This document shows positions 26,421-35,974 of a stretch of 64,000 bases of DNA, one piece after another. Both the position numbers and the translations under genes were made by a program. The stretch lies in contig NZ_JABJVN010000004.1 of NCBI RefSeq assembly GCF_013618475.1, positions 267,186-331,185 on the forward strand. The letters run 5' to 3'. Origin of the DNA: Saccharibacillus deserti (GTDB lineage Bacteria > Bacillota > Bacilli > Paenibacillales > Paenibacillaceae). Each line of letters begins with the position of its first letter. Position 1 is the first letter of the stretch. The notes under the pieces were generated by a model. The model ran no database searches. It saw only the letters and a list, made by a program, of their open reading frames with translations, and was not told the origin of the DNA.

Positions 26421-27374
26421 TTAGAGCGCAAACTGCTTTTCAATCTCTTCAAGCTTCGGTAGATCCACCACCGCGCCCATATGGCGCAGCTTGTAGGCGC
26501 TGACCGCAAACCCCAGCATCAAAGCCCTTTTCAGCGTATACTCCTTGATCAGAGCCGTATAAAATCCCGACCAAAACGCATCGCCCGCTCCTGTCGTGTC
26601 GATCACTTCCGAAGCCAGCGTTGGCAGCTTCAGCGTCTCTGTTCCGTCCGAGACCAGCGCGCCGGCACTGCCCAGCGTCAAAATGACAAGCTTGGCACCG
26701 AGTGCCAGAAACTTTTCCAGCTGCCGATCGGGCGTATCGCGTCCGAACAATCGCTCCGCATCGTCTTCGGACGGTTTTACGATATCGGCCCGGCCGATCA
26801 GCGACTTCATGTATTCGATTCCGTCTTCGCCTTCCTGCCAGATCGCCGGATGGTAATTGGGGTCGAAGCCGATCAATGTTCCGTCCGCTTGGGCCTGCCG
26901 GATCAGCCGTTCGATGGTCCCGCGTGCCGGCGTCCGAGAGACCGGCCAACAGGAAAAATGCAGGATCTTCGAATTTCCAAGCGCGGTTTGCAGCCCTTCG
27001 GTATAGGCCAGCCGATAATCCGCATCTCTGTAGAAGATTGGCACCGGCGTGCCCCGGCTTCGGCCGACGACGACCAAACTGGTCGATCCGGCAGTCTTCT
27101 GCACGCAGGACGTATCGACGCCTTCTTCTTCCAGCCGCCGGACGAGAAACCGTCCGAACTTGTCTTCGCCCACCGCCGAAGCGACGACCGGACGAACACC
27201 CAATTTCTTCACGTTCATCGCAATGTTAGACGGAGACCCGCCGAAGAATCGCCGGTAATCGGAACCGCCTTCCTCGCCGTATCCGCCGGAGATCAGATCG
27301 ACGAGCAGCTCGCCGACCGTCAAAATATCATTCGGTTTCTCCGGAAAACGAAAACTGTCATTCAGGCTCAGCAT
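26421..27374 (-). CDS. scrK: Fructokinase, PfkB/ribokinase family
   Basis: ATP-dependent sugar kinase of 317 residues. PfkB signatures: the N-terminal GG.GG motif region (FFGGSPSNIAMNVKKLGV) and the C-terminal catalytic motif DTTGAGDAFWSGFY with Asp base (~residue 262). Within the sucrose operon the natural substrate is the fructose released by sucrose phosphorylase. I chose ATG 27374 because GGGAGAG lies at proper distance; an upstream ATG at 27395 has none. It precedes the phosphorylase gene by 38 bases. Substrate by context, fold by motif. Confidence 0.88.
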   Translation of the reverse strand: MLSLNDSFRFPEKPNDILTVGELLVDLISGGYGEEGGSDYRRFFGGSPSNIAMNVKKLGVRPVVASAVGEDKFGRFLVRRLEEEGVDTSCVQKTAGSTSLVVVGRSRGTPVPIFYRDADYRLAYTEGLQTALGNSKILHFSCWPVSRTPARGTIERLIRQAQADGTLIGFDPNYHPAIWQEGEDGIEYMKSLIGRADIVKPSEDDAERLFGRDTPDRQLEKFLALGAKLVILTLGSAGALVSDGTETLKLPTLASEVIDTTGAGDAFWSGFYTALIKEYTLKRALMLGFAVSAYKLRHMGAVVDLPKLEEIEKQFAL

Positions 27375-27399
27375 CCGATCACTCTCCCTGCCCATACGA

Positions 27400-28269
27400 T
27401 TATTTAACGGCTCCTTCAGTTACGCCTTTGATGAAGTACTTTTGCAGGAACACATACAGCACGACGATCGGAATGATCGACCCGAGCACGGCCGGGAAGA
27501 TCAATTCCCACGGATTGCTGAACTGTCCGGCGAGCATTTTGGCATAATACAGCTCCAGCGTCAGCGTTTTATGTTCCGCGTTGCCCAGCACGAGAAACGG
27601 CAGCAGATAGTCGTTCCAGATCCAGAGCGAATTCAGGATGATGACCGTTACGGTAATCGGCTGCACCAGCGGGAACACAATCCGGAAAAACAGGCTGCCG
27701 ATGCTCGCACCGTCGATCAATGCCGCTTCTTCGAGCGCCAGCGGAACGCTGCGCATAAAGCCGTGATACAGGAAGACCGACATACCCAGGCCGAAGCCTC
27801 CGTACATCAGGATCAATCCCGGAAGATTTTTGAGGCCGAACGACTCGAATTGATGAATAAGCGGGTACATCAGCGATTGGAACGGTACCAGCATAGCCGC
27901 CGTGAGCACCAGCAGCAAACCCCGGCTGCTGGTCGAGTTGTTGCGTACGAGCATCCAGGACAGCAGCGAAGAGCAGAACACGATCAGGCCGACTGACAAA
28001 ATCGTAATGCCTGCCGTGATAAACGCAGCCTGGCCAAAGTTAATTTGGGAAAGGGCCTCCGAAATATAGACGAACGACCAGTCCTTCGGCAGTGCCATCG
28101 GCTCGGCGACGATCGCTCCCTGGTCTTTGAACGAATTGATGGACAGGAACAGGAGCGGAAACAGGGTACCCAATGCAATCAGGGTCAGAACCGCGTACAC
28201 CGCAATCCTGCCGCCCGGCATACGGACGGAACGCTTGTGAACATCGGGCGAAGAAGCCGCGCGAATCAT
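27400..28269 (-). CDS. Carbohydrate ABC transporter permease (MalG-type)
   Basis: A 289-residue membrane subunit with six helices. The inner EAA loop reads ALEEAALIDGASIGSLFFRI, the contact site for the ATPase. C-terminal end FLQKYFIKGVTEGAVKG-like (…QKYFIKGVTEGAVK) is the typical MalG signature. The ATG at 28269 overlaps the stop of the preceding permease gene (ATGA), so the two are translationally coupled. Forms the importer with 28266-29153 and the binding protein; no ATPase gene is present in the operon, so a shared MsmX-like ATPase is expected. Confidence 0.92.
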   Translation of the reverse strand: MIRAASSPDVHKRSVRMPGGRIAVYAVLTLIALGTLFPLLFLSINSFKDQGAIVAEPMALPKDWSFVYISEALSQINFGQAAFITAGITILSVGLIVFCSSLLSWMLVRNNSTSSRGLLLVLTAAMLVPFQSLMYPLIHQFESFGLKNLPGLILMYGGFGLGMSVFLYHGFMRSVPLALEEAALIDGASIGSLFFRIVFPLVQPITVTVIILNSLWIWNDYLLPFLVLGNAEHKTLTLELYYAKMLAGQFSNPWELIFPAVLGSIIPIVVLYVFLQKYFIKGVTEGAVK

Positions 28270-29153
28270 GCGTCCACCTCCTTTTTCTTCGTGATATAGA
28301 CTTGAATCAGACCGATAATGGCGACCAGAATAAAGAAGACGACAGCCTGAGCCTGTGCTTGTCCGTAATCCGGCGGCTGCGTATAGCGGACAGTCCGCAG
28401 AATCTGCAGCGACAGCATCGACGTATTGAACGATCCATTCGTCAGCGCGACGTTCTGATCGAGCAGCTTCAGGCTGCTGGCCAGAGTCAGGAACAGGACG
28501 ATCGTAATCGACGGCATCAGCATCGGCAGCGTAATATAGCGGAACTTGGTCCACATATTCACTCCGTCGAGCGAGCCGGCTTCGTACAGGTCGCGGGGAA
28601 TGTTATTCAGTCCGGCAATAAAAATAATCATCATGTAGCCGGCCATCTGCCAGGTGACCATGATCACGAGGGCAAACAGATTTTTCGTCGAATCCTGAGT
28701 CATGTTGGTCAGAAACTCGATATTCAGTCCGCCTTCGCCGAATATCCGGTTGAAGACGTTCTGGTAAATGAACTGCCAGATAAAGCCGAGAGCAAGTCCG
28801 CCCAACAGGTTCGGCAGGAAAAAGATCGTGCGAAACAGCGCAACTCGCTTCCCTGCGTAATCAAGCATCAGTGCCAGCAGCAGTCCCGCGACGCTAATCG
28901 AGATCACAGCCATCGCCGTGAACTGCAGCGTGTACACCAGCGAGTGCAGGAACTGTCGGCTTTGGAAAATACGCGCGTAATTTTCCAGCCCCACAAAAGA
29001 AGACCAGGCGCTTCCGCCGACGAAGTACGTACCGCGCCATGCCGTGAACGAATAGAACAGCCCGATCAGGAACGGCACCAGCACGACAGCTGCGAACAAG
29101 ATCAGACCAGGCAGCGCCAAAGGCCAAAACCATTTTTTATAGTAACCACTCAT
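28266..29153 (-). CDS. Carbohydrate ABC transporter permease (MalF-type)
   Basis: A 295-residue membrane subunit with six predicted helices. The start KKWFWPLALPGLILFAAVVL is the usual first helix; the EAA loop is DLYEAGSLDGVNMWTKFRYI, followed by TLPMLMPS. GGGAGG lies before the ATG. It sits 15 bases after the binding-protein gene. Expected to import sucrose or alpha-glucosides together with its coupled partner; the substrate is inferred from the enzymes in the operon. Confidence 0.92.
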   Translation of the reverse strand: MSGYYKKWFWPLALPGLILFAAVVLVPFLIGLFYSFTAWRGTYFVGGSAWSSFVGLENYARIFQSRQFLHSLVYTLQFTAMAVISISVAGLLLALMLDYAGKRVALFRTIFFLPNLLGGLALGFIWQFIYQNVFNRIFGEGGLNIEFLTNMTQDSTKNLFALVIMVTWQMAGYMMIIFIAGLNNIPRDLYEAGSLDGVNMWTKFRYITLPMLMPSITIVLFLTLASSLKLLDQNVALTNGSFNTSMLSLQILRTVRYTQPPDYGQAQAQAVVFFILVAIIGLIQVYITKKKEVDA

Positions 29154-29168
29154 CGATGCAGCCTCCCT

Positions 29169-30677
29169 CTATGTTTCATACATGACGTCTTTCCAGCCTT
29201 GGACAGCTTGTTCGGCGATCGTGCGGTAATCTTCTGGCGTCCATTCGCCTGCGCGGTTGTAATAGCGTTCCTGCAAAATCGAACCGAATACTTCTTGTCC
29301 CCAATAAGCGCCGCCCGCCGGCGAACCGTTGAACGGGTTAGAGAGGGTATTGCCGGCCAACTGGTATTCGATCAGCGAATTATTGAGCGTATTTTCGAAC
29401 TTCACATTTTCATCCGCGTTATACGGAATGAATTGGAAATCTTCCACGATCGTACGTCGGCCTTCTTCCGTCGTGTTGAGCCAGACGAGAAACTGCTGCG
29501 CCAACTCCTGCTCGCGCTGCGTCACTCTGGTGTTAATCGCATAATAAGAAGGAACGAACTGCGGTACGGATTGATTGAACTGCTCTACGGTGAGCCCTTC
29601 AATCTTAATATCGCTCTGCTCAAGCGGCAGCTTGATCGGCAGGAAGGTCAGCGTCGGCAGGATGTCCGGATTCAGCTTCTCGATGTTCGGATAGACCCAG
29701 TTCCCCTGCTTCAAAAATAGCGCTTTGCCGCCGGAAAAAAGCTGTACCGACACGTCGTAGCTCGCTGTAGAGGAATTAATGTAAGACGGGCCGCGCTCCA
29801 GCGGGCCGTTCATGCCGGCCGCATGTAACGAATACAGATCAAGCGTCTGCGCGAGCTTTTCCAGCGGTGCCTGCAGCTCATCCACTTGTTCCTCCGATGC
29901 GTTTCTTGCATCGACGGCGCTGCTGAACACCGCGTTCATTGCCATGTTGCCCATATGGTCGCCGTAGGTCCATTTCTCCGCGCCGGCTTCGGCGAATACG
30001 CCGGTCAACTGCGAAGTAAGCTCCGTTTTCGAAGGGGCGAACGTATAAGTCTCACCGTTCAATGTCACGTCGCCCGCTTGATTGTTTGTGATATACGCGT
30101 CTACCCCGTTCACGAGATTTTCGAACTCATCGTAGGTCGCCGCTTTGAAGTCTTCGAGGAAAGAATCGGGATTGTCCAGATTGAACAGTTCCTCAACCAT
30201 CCGCGTATCGACGATCAAGCCGTAGCCTTCGATGTTGTATGGAATTCCGTAGTTCTGCGAACCGTCCGCACTGAGACGGAGCGGTTCGGGCACCTCAGCT
30301 GCAAGCGCCTTCAGTTCAGGGTCAGAGGCTTCATTCAAATCGAGAATCGCTCCGCTTTCGGACCACTCCATCACGCCTCCAATATTCGTGGAGAACAGGG
30401 CCGGCTTGGCGCTTGAGTTCATCTCGGACCGAAGCGTTTCCGCAACGTCAGTCGTGCCGAGCGAAAACAGTCTGATCGTAAGACCCGTTTCCGCTTCATA
30501 TCGATCGACAACCTCTTCCATCGCTTCCGCGTTTTCCGATTTGCCGTTGAAAATATAAAAGTCGTAGCTTGTCGGCGCTTTTGCTTCCTGACTTCCGCAG
30601 CCGGAAAGCAGCAAGGTTCCGAGCGCAAGGCCGGCCGCGCCGGCCGTCCATCTTCTCCATGTCCCTTTCATCCCCAT
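29169..30677 (-). CDS. Sugar-binding lipoprotein of the sucrose ABC importer
   Basis: Extracellular solute-binding protein, family 1, of 502 residues. The signal peptide ends in the lipobox LLSGC with the lipidated Cys at 27. The mature protein starts with TSYDFYIFNGKSENAEAMEE and VVDRYEAETGLTIRL, the usual first lobe. The ATG at 30677 is preceded by GGGAGG at 9 bases. It follows the GH13 gene by 25 bases and precedes the permeases. It is longer than the common ~430 residues, with extra loops in the middle. Substrate inferred: sucrose or other alpha-glucosides. Confidence 0.9.
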   Translation of the reverse strand: MGMKGTWRRWTAGAAGLALGTLLLSGCGSQEAKAPTSYDFYIFNGKSENAEAMEEVVDRYEAETGLTIRLFSLGTTDVAETLRSEMNSSAKPALFSTNIGGVMEWSESGAILDLNEASDPELKALAAEVPEPLRLSADGSQNYGIPYNIEGYGLIVDTRMVEELFNLDNPDSFLEDFKAATYDEFENLVNGVDAYITNNQAGDVTLNGETYTFAPSKTELTSQLTGVFAEAGAEKWTYGDHMGNMAMNAVFSSAVDARNASEEQVDELQAPLEKLAQTLDLYSLHAAGMNGPLERGPSYINSSTASYDVSVQLFSGGKALFLKQGNWVYPNIEKLNPDILPTLTFLPIKLPLEQSDIKIEGLTVEQFNQSVPQFVPSYYAINTRVTQREQELAQQFLVWLNTTEEGRRTIVEDFQFIPYNADENVKFENTLNNSLIEYQLAGNTLSNPFNGSPAGGAYWGQEVFGSILQERYYNRAGEWTPEDYRTIAEQAVQGWKDVMYET

Positions 30678-30702
30678 GCCTATTGACCTCCCAGGTATTC
30701 GT

Positions 30703-32349
30703 TTATTCCGTCTCTGTCAGCACAACGGATTGATACGGCAGCAGGTTCAGTTTGCCGTCCTTGATCTCCGGCGTTTCCACACTGCCGAATACGACTTCTC
30801 CTTCCGCCAGCGGAAGCTCCAGCGAGCCGCCGTAATTGTTCAGCACGAGCAGCGTCCGTCCTTCGAAGCTTCGGCGGTAAGCGATAAGCGACGGATATTC
30901 GGTCAGAGCCGGTTCGAAGCTGCCGAAAGCCAGCACGTCGCTCCATTCCTCACTTTTTCTGAACGCGATCAGTCCCTTGTAATACGTCCGGATCGAGGAG
31001 GCATCGGCCTGTGCTTTCTCCGCATTGACTTCACGATAGTTCGAATGAACCGGCATCCAAGGGGTTCCTGTCGTAAAACCGCCGTGCTGCTCCGCATTCC
31101 ATTGAAACGGCGAGCGGGCGTTATCGCGTCCGTAATCGTTCAGCTCCTGAAGCATCTCGTCCTCGGAACGTCCCTGCGCCAGCCCTTCCTTCCATTGATT
31201 CAAAGCAGACACATCCTGGAACTCGCCGATTCCGCTTCTTATGCTGTTTGTCATGCCGAGCTCCTGCCCTTGATAAATGAAAGGCGTACCCCGAAGCAGC
31301 ATATAGGTCGTCGCCAGGCAGGCCATACTGTCCCGGCCGTGCTTGTCTTTATCGAGGAATTTGTCCGGGCAGCGCGCCTGATCGTGGTTCTCTAAGAAAA
31401 TGGCGCTCCAGCCGTGCTCCTGCGTGTGCAGTACGCTTTCAAACATCCGGCTGCGCCAAGCGGACACGGAATCCGGATCGCATTTGACCGAGACGCCTTT
31501 CATGTGATCCCAGTTAAAATCGAAAATCATCGAGAAATGTCCGTCCGGTCCTGCGTACTCGGCAAACAGCTCCGGCGAAACGCCCGGCGCTTCCGCTATG
31601 GTAACGGCATCGTATTTGGCAAACGTTTCGCGCTTCAATTCCGTCAGGAATTCGCTGATCCCCGGATAGCTCTGGAAGTTCTCGATTGGGTACAAAGCGC
31701 CGTCTTTCGCATCTCCGGAAGCAAACGACAGATCCTTTTTGATAAAGGTGATCGCATCGATCCGGAATCCTCCGACACCTTTGTCCAGCCACCAGTTAAT
31801 CATGTCGTACAGGGCTTGGCGCAGCTTCGGATTTTCCCAATTGAGGTCCGGCTGTTCTTTTGCGAACGTATGCAGATACCATCTTCCGTCCTCAGTCTGA
31901 GCCCAAGCCGAGCCGCCAAAGTTGGACCGCCAGTTGTTTGGAGGCTGTCCGTCTTCCGTGTGCCGGAAGTAAAAGTATCCCGCTTCTTCCGAATTCGGAT
32001 CCTTCAGCGCACGCCGGAACCACTCGTGCTCATCCGAGCAGTGGTTAAGGACCAGATCCAATACGATTTTGATTCCTTTTTGCCCGGCAGCGGCAATCAG
32101 TCCATCGAGTTCTTGGTCTGTTCCGAACATCGGGTCCACACTCCGGTAATCCGCTACGTCATAACCGTTATCTACCATGGGCGACCGAAAAATCGGACAA
32201 ACCCACAGCACGTCGATTCCAAGTTCCGCCAAGTAGTCCAGCTTCTCGATAATGCCCGGCAGATCGCCGATTCCGTCTCCGTTGGAGTCTTTAAAACTTT
32301 GCGGGTAAATCTGATATACGACCGACTTCTTCCACCATTGATTGTCCAT
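30703..32349 (-). CDS. GH13 alpha-glucosidase / oligo-1,6-glucosidase-like
   Basis: Intracellular glycosidase of 548 residues, GH13 subfamily 31 by overall pattern. Start WWKKSVVYQIYPQSFKDSNG DGIGDL; conserved regions: VLDLVLNHCSDEH, nucleophile Asp in GGFRIDAITF (about 198), acid/base Glu in VTIAEAPG, and third Asp in FLENHDQARCPD. The QPDLNW motif is that of 1,6-specific enzymes, whereas Ala after the nucleophile is more usual in 1,4-active ones, so specificity is open; sucrose, maltose or isomaltose are possible. No signal peptide. GGAGG lies 5 bases before the ATG at 32349; the longer frame upstream lacks a site. First catabolic gene after the operators. Confidence 0.88.
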   Translation of the reverse strand: MDNQWWKKSVVYQIYPQSFKDSNGDGIGDLPGIIEKLDYLAELGIDVLWVCPIFRSPMVDNGYDVADYRSVDPMFGTDQELDGLIAAAGQKGIKIVLDLVLNHCSDEHEWFRRALKDPNSEEAGYFYFRHTEDGQPPNNWRSNFGGSAWAQTEDGRWYLHTFAKEQPDLNWENPKLRQALYDMINWWLDKGVGGFRIDAITFIKKDLSFASGDAKDGALYPIENFQSYPGISEFLTELKRETFAKYDAVTIAEAPGVSPELFAEYAGPDGHFSMIFDFNWDHMKGVSVKCDPDSVSAWRSRMFESVLHTQEHGWSAIFLENHDQARCPDKFLDKDKHGRDSMACLATTYMLLRGTPFIYQGQELGMTNSIRSGIGEFQDVSALNQWKEGLAQGRSEDEMLQELNDYGRDNARSPFQWNAEQHGGFTTGTPWMPVHSNYREVNAEKAQADASSIRTYYKGLIAFRKSEEWSDVLAFGSFEPALTEYPSLIAYRRSFEGRTLLVLNNYGGSLELPLAEGEVVFGSVETPEIKDGKLNLLPYQSVVLTETE

Positions 32350-32368
32350 AAGTCCCTCCATCATCTTA

Positions 32369-32582
32369 GTGGAACTGTTCCACATATATGCAAAAAAATT
32401 TAAGTATGGCTTTGAATTCGGTTTCACAACTGCTTACTTAAAACGTCCCGGCTTTGAAATGGAACTGTTCCATAACTTTGTGCGCTCATCCGATTTCGGC
32501 GAACTATATGGAACTGTTCCAGTGGAGTTAAGAATACTCCTGTCCATTTAAAAGGTCAATCTTTTTTTGTGGAACAGTTCCT
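32369..32582. promoter_or_regulatory. Four palindromic LacI-type operators
   Basis: The 11-bp palindrome GGAACTGTTCC occurs at 32371-32381, 32461-32471 and 32510-32520, and GGAACAGTTCC at 32571-32581; the first three are flanked as T...A and the first extends to a 15-bp perfect palindrome. All lie between the LacI gene and the GH13 gene, and a fifth imperfect copy precedes the LacI gene. They are almost certainly the binding sites of the adjacent LacI regulator. Some may loop DNA. Confidence 0.85.
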
Positions 32583-32611
32583 TAAAATAATTCGACCGGT
32601 TTAATATGTGC

Positions 32612-33592
32612 TCAGTTCGTCGTTTCTCCTTTGACCAGCGTCACCGGAACGACGATTTGTTCCTTCGCCAACTGCTGCCCGTTAATCCGTTTTAGCAGTA
32701 CGGCCACTGTCTGCCGAGCAATGGTCCGTACATCCTGCACGATCGCGGTAGGGGCCGTTGAGTTAAAAGAAGTGACGAAAGTTCCGTCGTAAGCGATAAT
32801 GCTCAGCTGCCCCGGCACGTCGATGCCAAGCGATACGGCTGCTTTGAGAAATGCCGCCGCTTGAAGGTCGGATGCCAGTACGCCATCCACGTCCGGATAC
32901 GCGGCCAACATCTGTCTGGTCAATTTGTAGCAGCTTTCATAATCTGTCGTATCGTCCCAGGAGACTTCCTCACGGATCGTCTCGACCCCGTGCTCCTGCA
33001 GATAGCGATCGAGCGCGTCGTCGCCTTCATGCGACTGCAGCCGATGCTGTCGGTCGCCGACCGTATGCAGGACTTTACGGCAGCCGCATTCGAGAAACTT
33101 CTGCGCGGCCAGCTCTCCGCCTTGTCGATGATCGGAACTGACGACAGGAATACCGGCCACGATTCGATCCAGGAAAACGATCGGCTTCTCCAGCTTCGCA
33201 TAATTCTCATCGGGTAGTACAGCCGCACCGTCGATCACGCCGTCAAACAGATTCCGTTCCAGCGTATCCAGGTATTCTCTTTCTCTTTGCTCGTCTCCGC
33301 CGGTGCTGCATAGCATCATGTTATAGCCGAATTTGCGCAGTTCCAGCTCCAGATGATTCCACAACGACGAGAAAAAGGGATGGATCAATCCGGGGGCCAC
33401 TACCCCTATGATTCCGGTACTCTGCCGGTATAAATTGCGAATCCACTGATTCGGCACGTAATCCAGCTCGGCTACGGCCGCCTTGATCTTCTCCCGCGTT
33501 TCTTCCGCCACATAGCCGCTGCTGTTCAATGCTCTCGATACCGTGCTCGGCGCGACCTGCGCCAGCTTGGCCACTTCCCGTATGCTCGCCAT
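32612..33592 (-). CDS. LacI-family repressor of the sucrose/alpha-glucoside operon
   Basis: A 326-residue regulator. HTH at 3-25 (SIREVAKLAQVAPSTVSRAL) with hinge NSSGYVAEETREKIKAAVAE and LDYVPN; then a periplasmic-binding-like effector domain (IIGVVAPGLIHPFFSSLWNH ... GVLASDLQAAAFLKAA ... LSIIAYDGTFV). Transcribed ahead of the catabolic genes on the same strand with 262 bases in between that contain four palindromes. Likely releases its sites upon binding sucrose or a derivative. Start ATG 33592 with GGGAGG region upstream. Effector unknown. Confidence 0.9.
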   Translation of the reverse strand: MASIREVAKLAQVAPSTVSRALNSSGYVAEETREKIKAAVAELDYVPNQWIRNLYRQSTGIIGVVAPGLIHPFFSSLWNHLELELRKFGYNMMLCSTGGDEQREREYLDTLERNLFDGVIDGAAVLPDENYAKLEKPIVFLDRIVAGIPVVSSDHRQGGELAAQKFLECGCRKVLHTVGDRQHRLQSHEGDDALDRYLQEHGVETIREEVSWDDTTDYESCYKLTRQMLAAYPDVDGVLASDLQAAAFLKAAVSLGIDVPGQLSIIAYDGTFVTSFNSTAPTAIVQDVRTIARQTVAVLLKRINGQQLAKEQIVVPVTLVKGETTN

Positions 33593-33650
33593 GCCCTAAC
33601 CTCCCGCTTTCTTTTCCGTTCATTCAATCGGGAACCAGTATAGCAGGTGA

Positions 33651-33661
33651 GGAACTGTTTC
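33651..33661. promoter_or_regulatory. Imperfect operator upstream of lacI-type gene
   Basis: GGAACTGTTTC differs by one base from the four palindromes at 32369-32582 and lies about 60 bases before the regulator's ATG; suits autoregulation. Confidence 0.6.
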
Positions 33662-33696
33662 ACAAGACACGGAAAGTTAGCCTGTTTATGCGAAAA

Positions 33697-33725
33697 AACT
33701 TGCGAGAGAACCTCTCTCGCAAGTT
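33697..33725 (-). terminator. Terminator downstream of the bgl module
   Basis: AACTTGCGAGAG (33697-33708) pairs perfectly with 33714-33725; six T follow on the minus strand. It is the first good terminator after the PTS gene stop at 34111. The 385 bases between (33726-34110) hold no gene that I can support. Confidence 0.85.
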
Positions 33726-34110
33726 TGGACTTCGATTTTCCGCCTACGGACAGAGCGTCGCCCACAGCATAGCCAACCCGTTCGCCGAGCGAAACTTCCC
33801 CCCTCGGCGGATAATTATCGACTTCGCTTTCATTCAAACGCGTTCATCTCATACTCTCCCTTCGGTCTGGGAAAGATGGGGGAAGGATTGGACGCAGGAG
33901 GCGATATAGGGTATTCCGTTCTAGGAGATTTATTTCCAAAAACATGTTTAAGATTACACAACTTGCTTTAAACGATCAGACTCATAAAGTTGTTCATTTT
34001 CACTCGGCCGGATAAGCTTATCGAACTCCCCACTCCAAAGGATCGGAAATAAGCAGAGCTTCTTTAAAACGTTTTATTTTAATGCGAAACTTATAGGTTT
34101 TCTAATAAAA

Positions 34111-35952
34111 TCACATACTTGAACGAGAAGGAACCAATTTCAGCAGATGACCGGAAGTCGAAAAATCCGGATCCGGCTCAATCTGCTCGTACTCGCCGGA
34201 ATTGGTAATGACGATCATGACCGTAGGATCGTAGCCGGCCGCTTTGATCTGTTCCAAATCGAACTCGACCAGTTTATCGCCCGCATGGACTTTTTGATTA
34301 TCCGTAACCAGAGGACGGAAGTATTGACCTTTGAGCTTGACGGTATTGATTCCGATATGAATCAGCAGTTCCGTCCCGGAATCGGATACAAGCCCAATCG
34401 CATGGCCCGTCCGGTATACGCTTGTAATCGTTCCGCTGACAGGTGAAATCACGAGTCCTTTTGACGGGATAACGGCTGCGCCTTTGCCCATGGCTTCGGA
34501 TGCGAAGACTTCATCGTTCACACGGCTTAAAGGGACGACTTCCCCTGCCACCGGAACTTCAATAACGTTAGGATTATAAACGGTAACAGGCGGTTCCAAC
34601 GCTTTGCGGGGAAGGCCGAAGAAGTACGTCAAGATCGCGGATCCGAAGAACGCGATCAACAATCCAATCACTTCTCCGATGAACCCCTGGCCCAAATAGG
34701 TCGGAATAGCGAGCAGACTCGGGAACGTGAACGTTGAAGCGTGAACTTCGAACCCCCCGATTACCGCACCTCCGATCCCGGCCGCAATCATTGCGCAGTA
34801 GAACGGACGCTTCAATTTTAACGTGACGCCGTAGATAGCGGGCTCGGTTATGCCGAAGATTGCGGTAATCGCCGCAGAACCGGACAGCGCTTTGAGCTTG
34901 GGATCTTTCGTTCTCAGGAATACGCCCAAAGCGGCACCCGCCTGGGAAAGTACCGCGCCGCAAACGATAGGCAGCCATTGGTCGTAACCCTGGTTGGCGA
35001 CATTGTTAATCATCAGCGTAATCAGAGCCCAATGGACACCGAAAATCACAATGGACTGATGGAACGCTCCCAGGATCAACCCCGCCAGCAGCGGCGAAAA
35101 TCCGTACACGGCAAGCAGAACCCATGCGAATACGTTGCTGATCTGCGTTCCTATCGGGCCGATTACAATCAGGGTCAGGGGAAGCATAACGACCAAGGAA
35201 AATAGGGGAGTCAACATATTGCGAACAGATTCAGGGAATATTTTGTTCAAAATCGGTTCCAAGTAAGACAGGCCCCAGATCGCCAGCAAAATTGGAAATA
35301 CCGAAGAGGTGTACGTGATCGGGACGATCGGAATCCCGAAGAAGTCGAGCGCTTGCGAATCCGCCACCATTTGAACCAGCGAAGGATGAATAAGCGCGCC
35401 GGCCAAAGACACCGCGACAAACGAATTTACTTTTAGTTTTTTTGCGGCAGTAAAAGCAAGGAAGACCGGCAGGAAGTAAAAGATTGCATCACTGGCCGCG
35501 TTCCAGACTTTGTAAGCGCCTGCATTTGTGGAAAGCCAATTCATGCTCGTTAGCAGCGACAGCAGACCTTTCAGAATTCCCGCACCGGCCAGAGCGCCGA
35601 GAAACGGCGTAAAGACGGCCGAAACGAAGTCCATCAGTTGGCTGATTGGATTGAATTTGCCTTTTTCCTTTTCCTTTTCTTCTTCGCTCCCTGTAGCGTG
35701 TTTGCCCATTCCCGGCAGCGAAACCAGCGCCTCGTATACCTGGGCCACTGAATTTCCTACGACGACCTGGTATTGCCCCGCGCTGTCCACTACCGTAATA
35801 ACGCCATCCGTACTTTCGATTCTGCCGGTATCGGACAACTTTTTATCGTTCAGCTTAAATCGGAGTCTCGTAGCGCAATGCCAGACCGCATTGACGTTTT
35901 GCTCGCCGCCGACGCCTGCCAAAATTTCCTGTGCCAATCTTCGCGTATCCAT
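34111..35952 (-). CDS. bglP: Beta-glucoside PTS transporter, EIIBCA fusion
   Basis: A 613-residue PTS permease that imports and phosphorylates beta-glucosides. Domain order: EIIB at 1-90 with phospho-Cys C26 (AVWHCATRLRFKLNDKK), EIIC with about ten membrane segments (~100-460), and EIIA (~475-605) with phospho-His at about 532 (GTELLIHIGINTVKL). This is the BglP/BglF arrangement. GGAGGG precedes the ATG. It follows the GH1 gene after 95 bases that contain a hairpin. The imported phosphorylated glycoside should be the substrate of that GH1 enzyme. Confidence 0.92.
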   Translation of the reverse strand: MDTRRLAQEILAGVGGEQNVNAVWHCATRLRFKLNDKKLSDTGRIESTDGVITVVDSAGQYQVVVGNSVAQVYEALVSLPGMGKHATGSEEEKEKEKGKFNPISQLMDFVSAVFTPFLGALAGAGILKGLLSLLTSMNWLSTNAGAYKVWNAASDAIFYFLPVFLAFTAAKKLKVNSFVAVSLAGALIHPSLVQMVADSQALDFFGIPIVPITYTSSVFPILLAIWGLSYLEPILNKIFPESVRNMLTPLFSLVVMLPLTLIVIGPIGTQISNVFAWVLLAVYGFSPLLAGLILGAFHQSIVIFGVHWALITLMINNVANQGYDQWLPIVCGAVLSQAGAALGVFLRTKDPKLKALSGSAAITAIFGITEPAIYGVTLKLKRPFYCAMIAAGIGGAVIGGFEVHASTFTFPSLLAIPTYLGQGFIGEVIGLLIAFFGSAILTYFFGLPRKALEPPVTVYNPNVIEVPVAGEVVPLSRVNDEVFASEAMGKGAAVIPSKGLVISPVSGTITSVYRTGHAIGLVSDSGTELLIHIGINTVKLKGQYFRPLVTDNQKVHAGDKLVEFDLEQIKAAGYDPTVMIVITNSGEYEQIEPDPDFSTSGHLLKLVPSRSSM

Positions 35953-35974
35953 TTTAATCCCTCCCGAAAATAAA

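Noticed and set aside
33526..33837. Minus-strand frame of 103 codons upstream of the LacI gene
   Set aside because: Overlaps the terminator and the 5' end of the LacI gene in another frame; composition is shadow-like.
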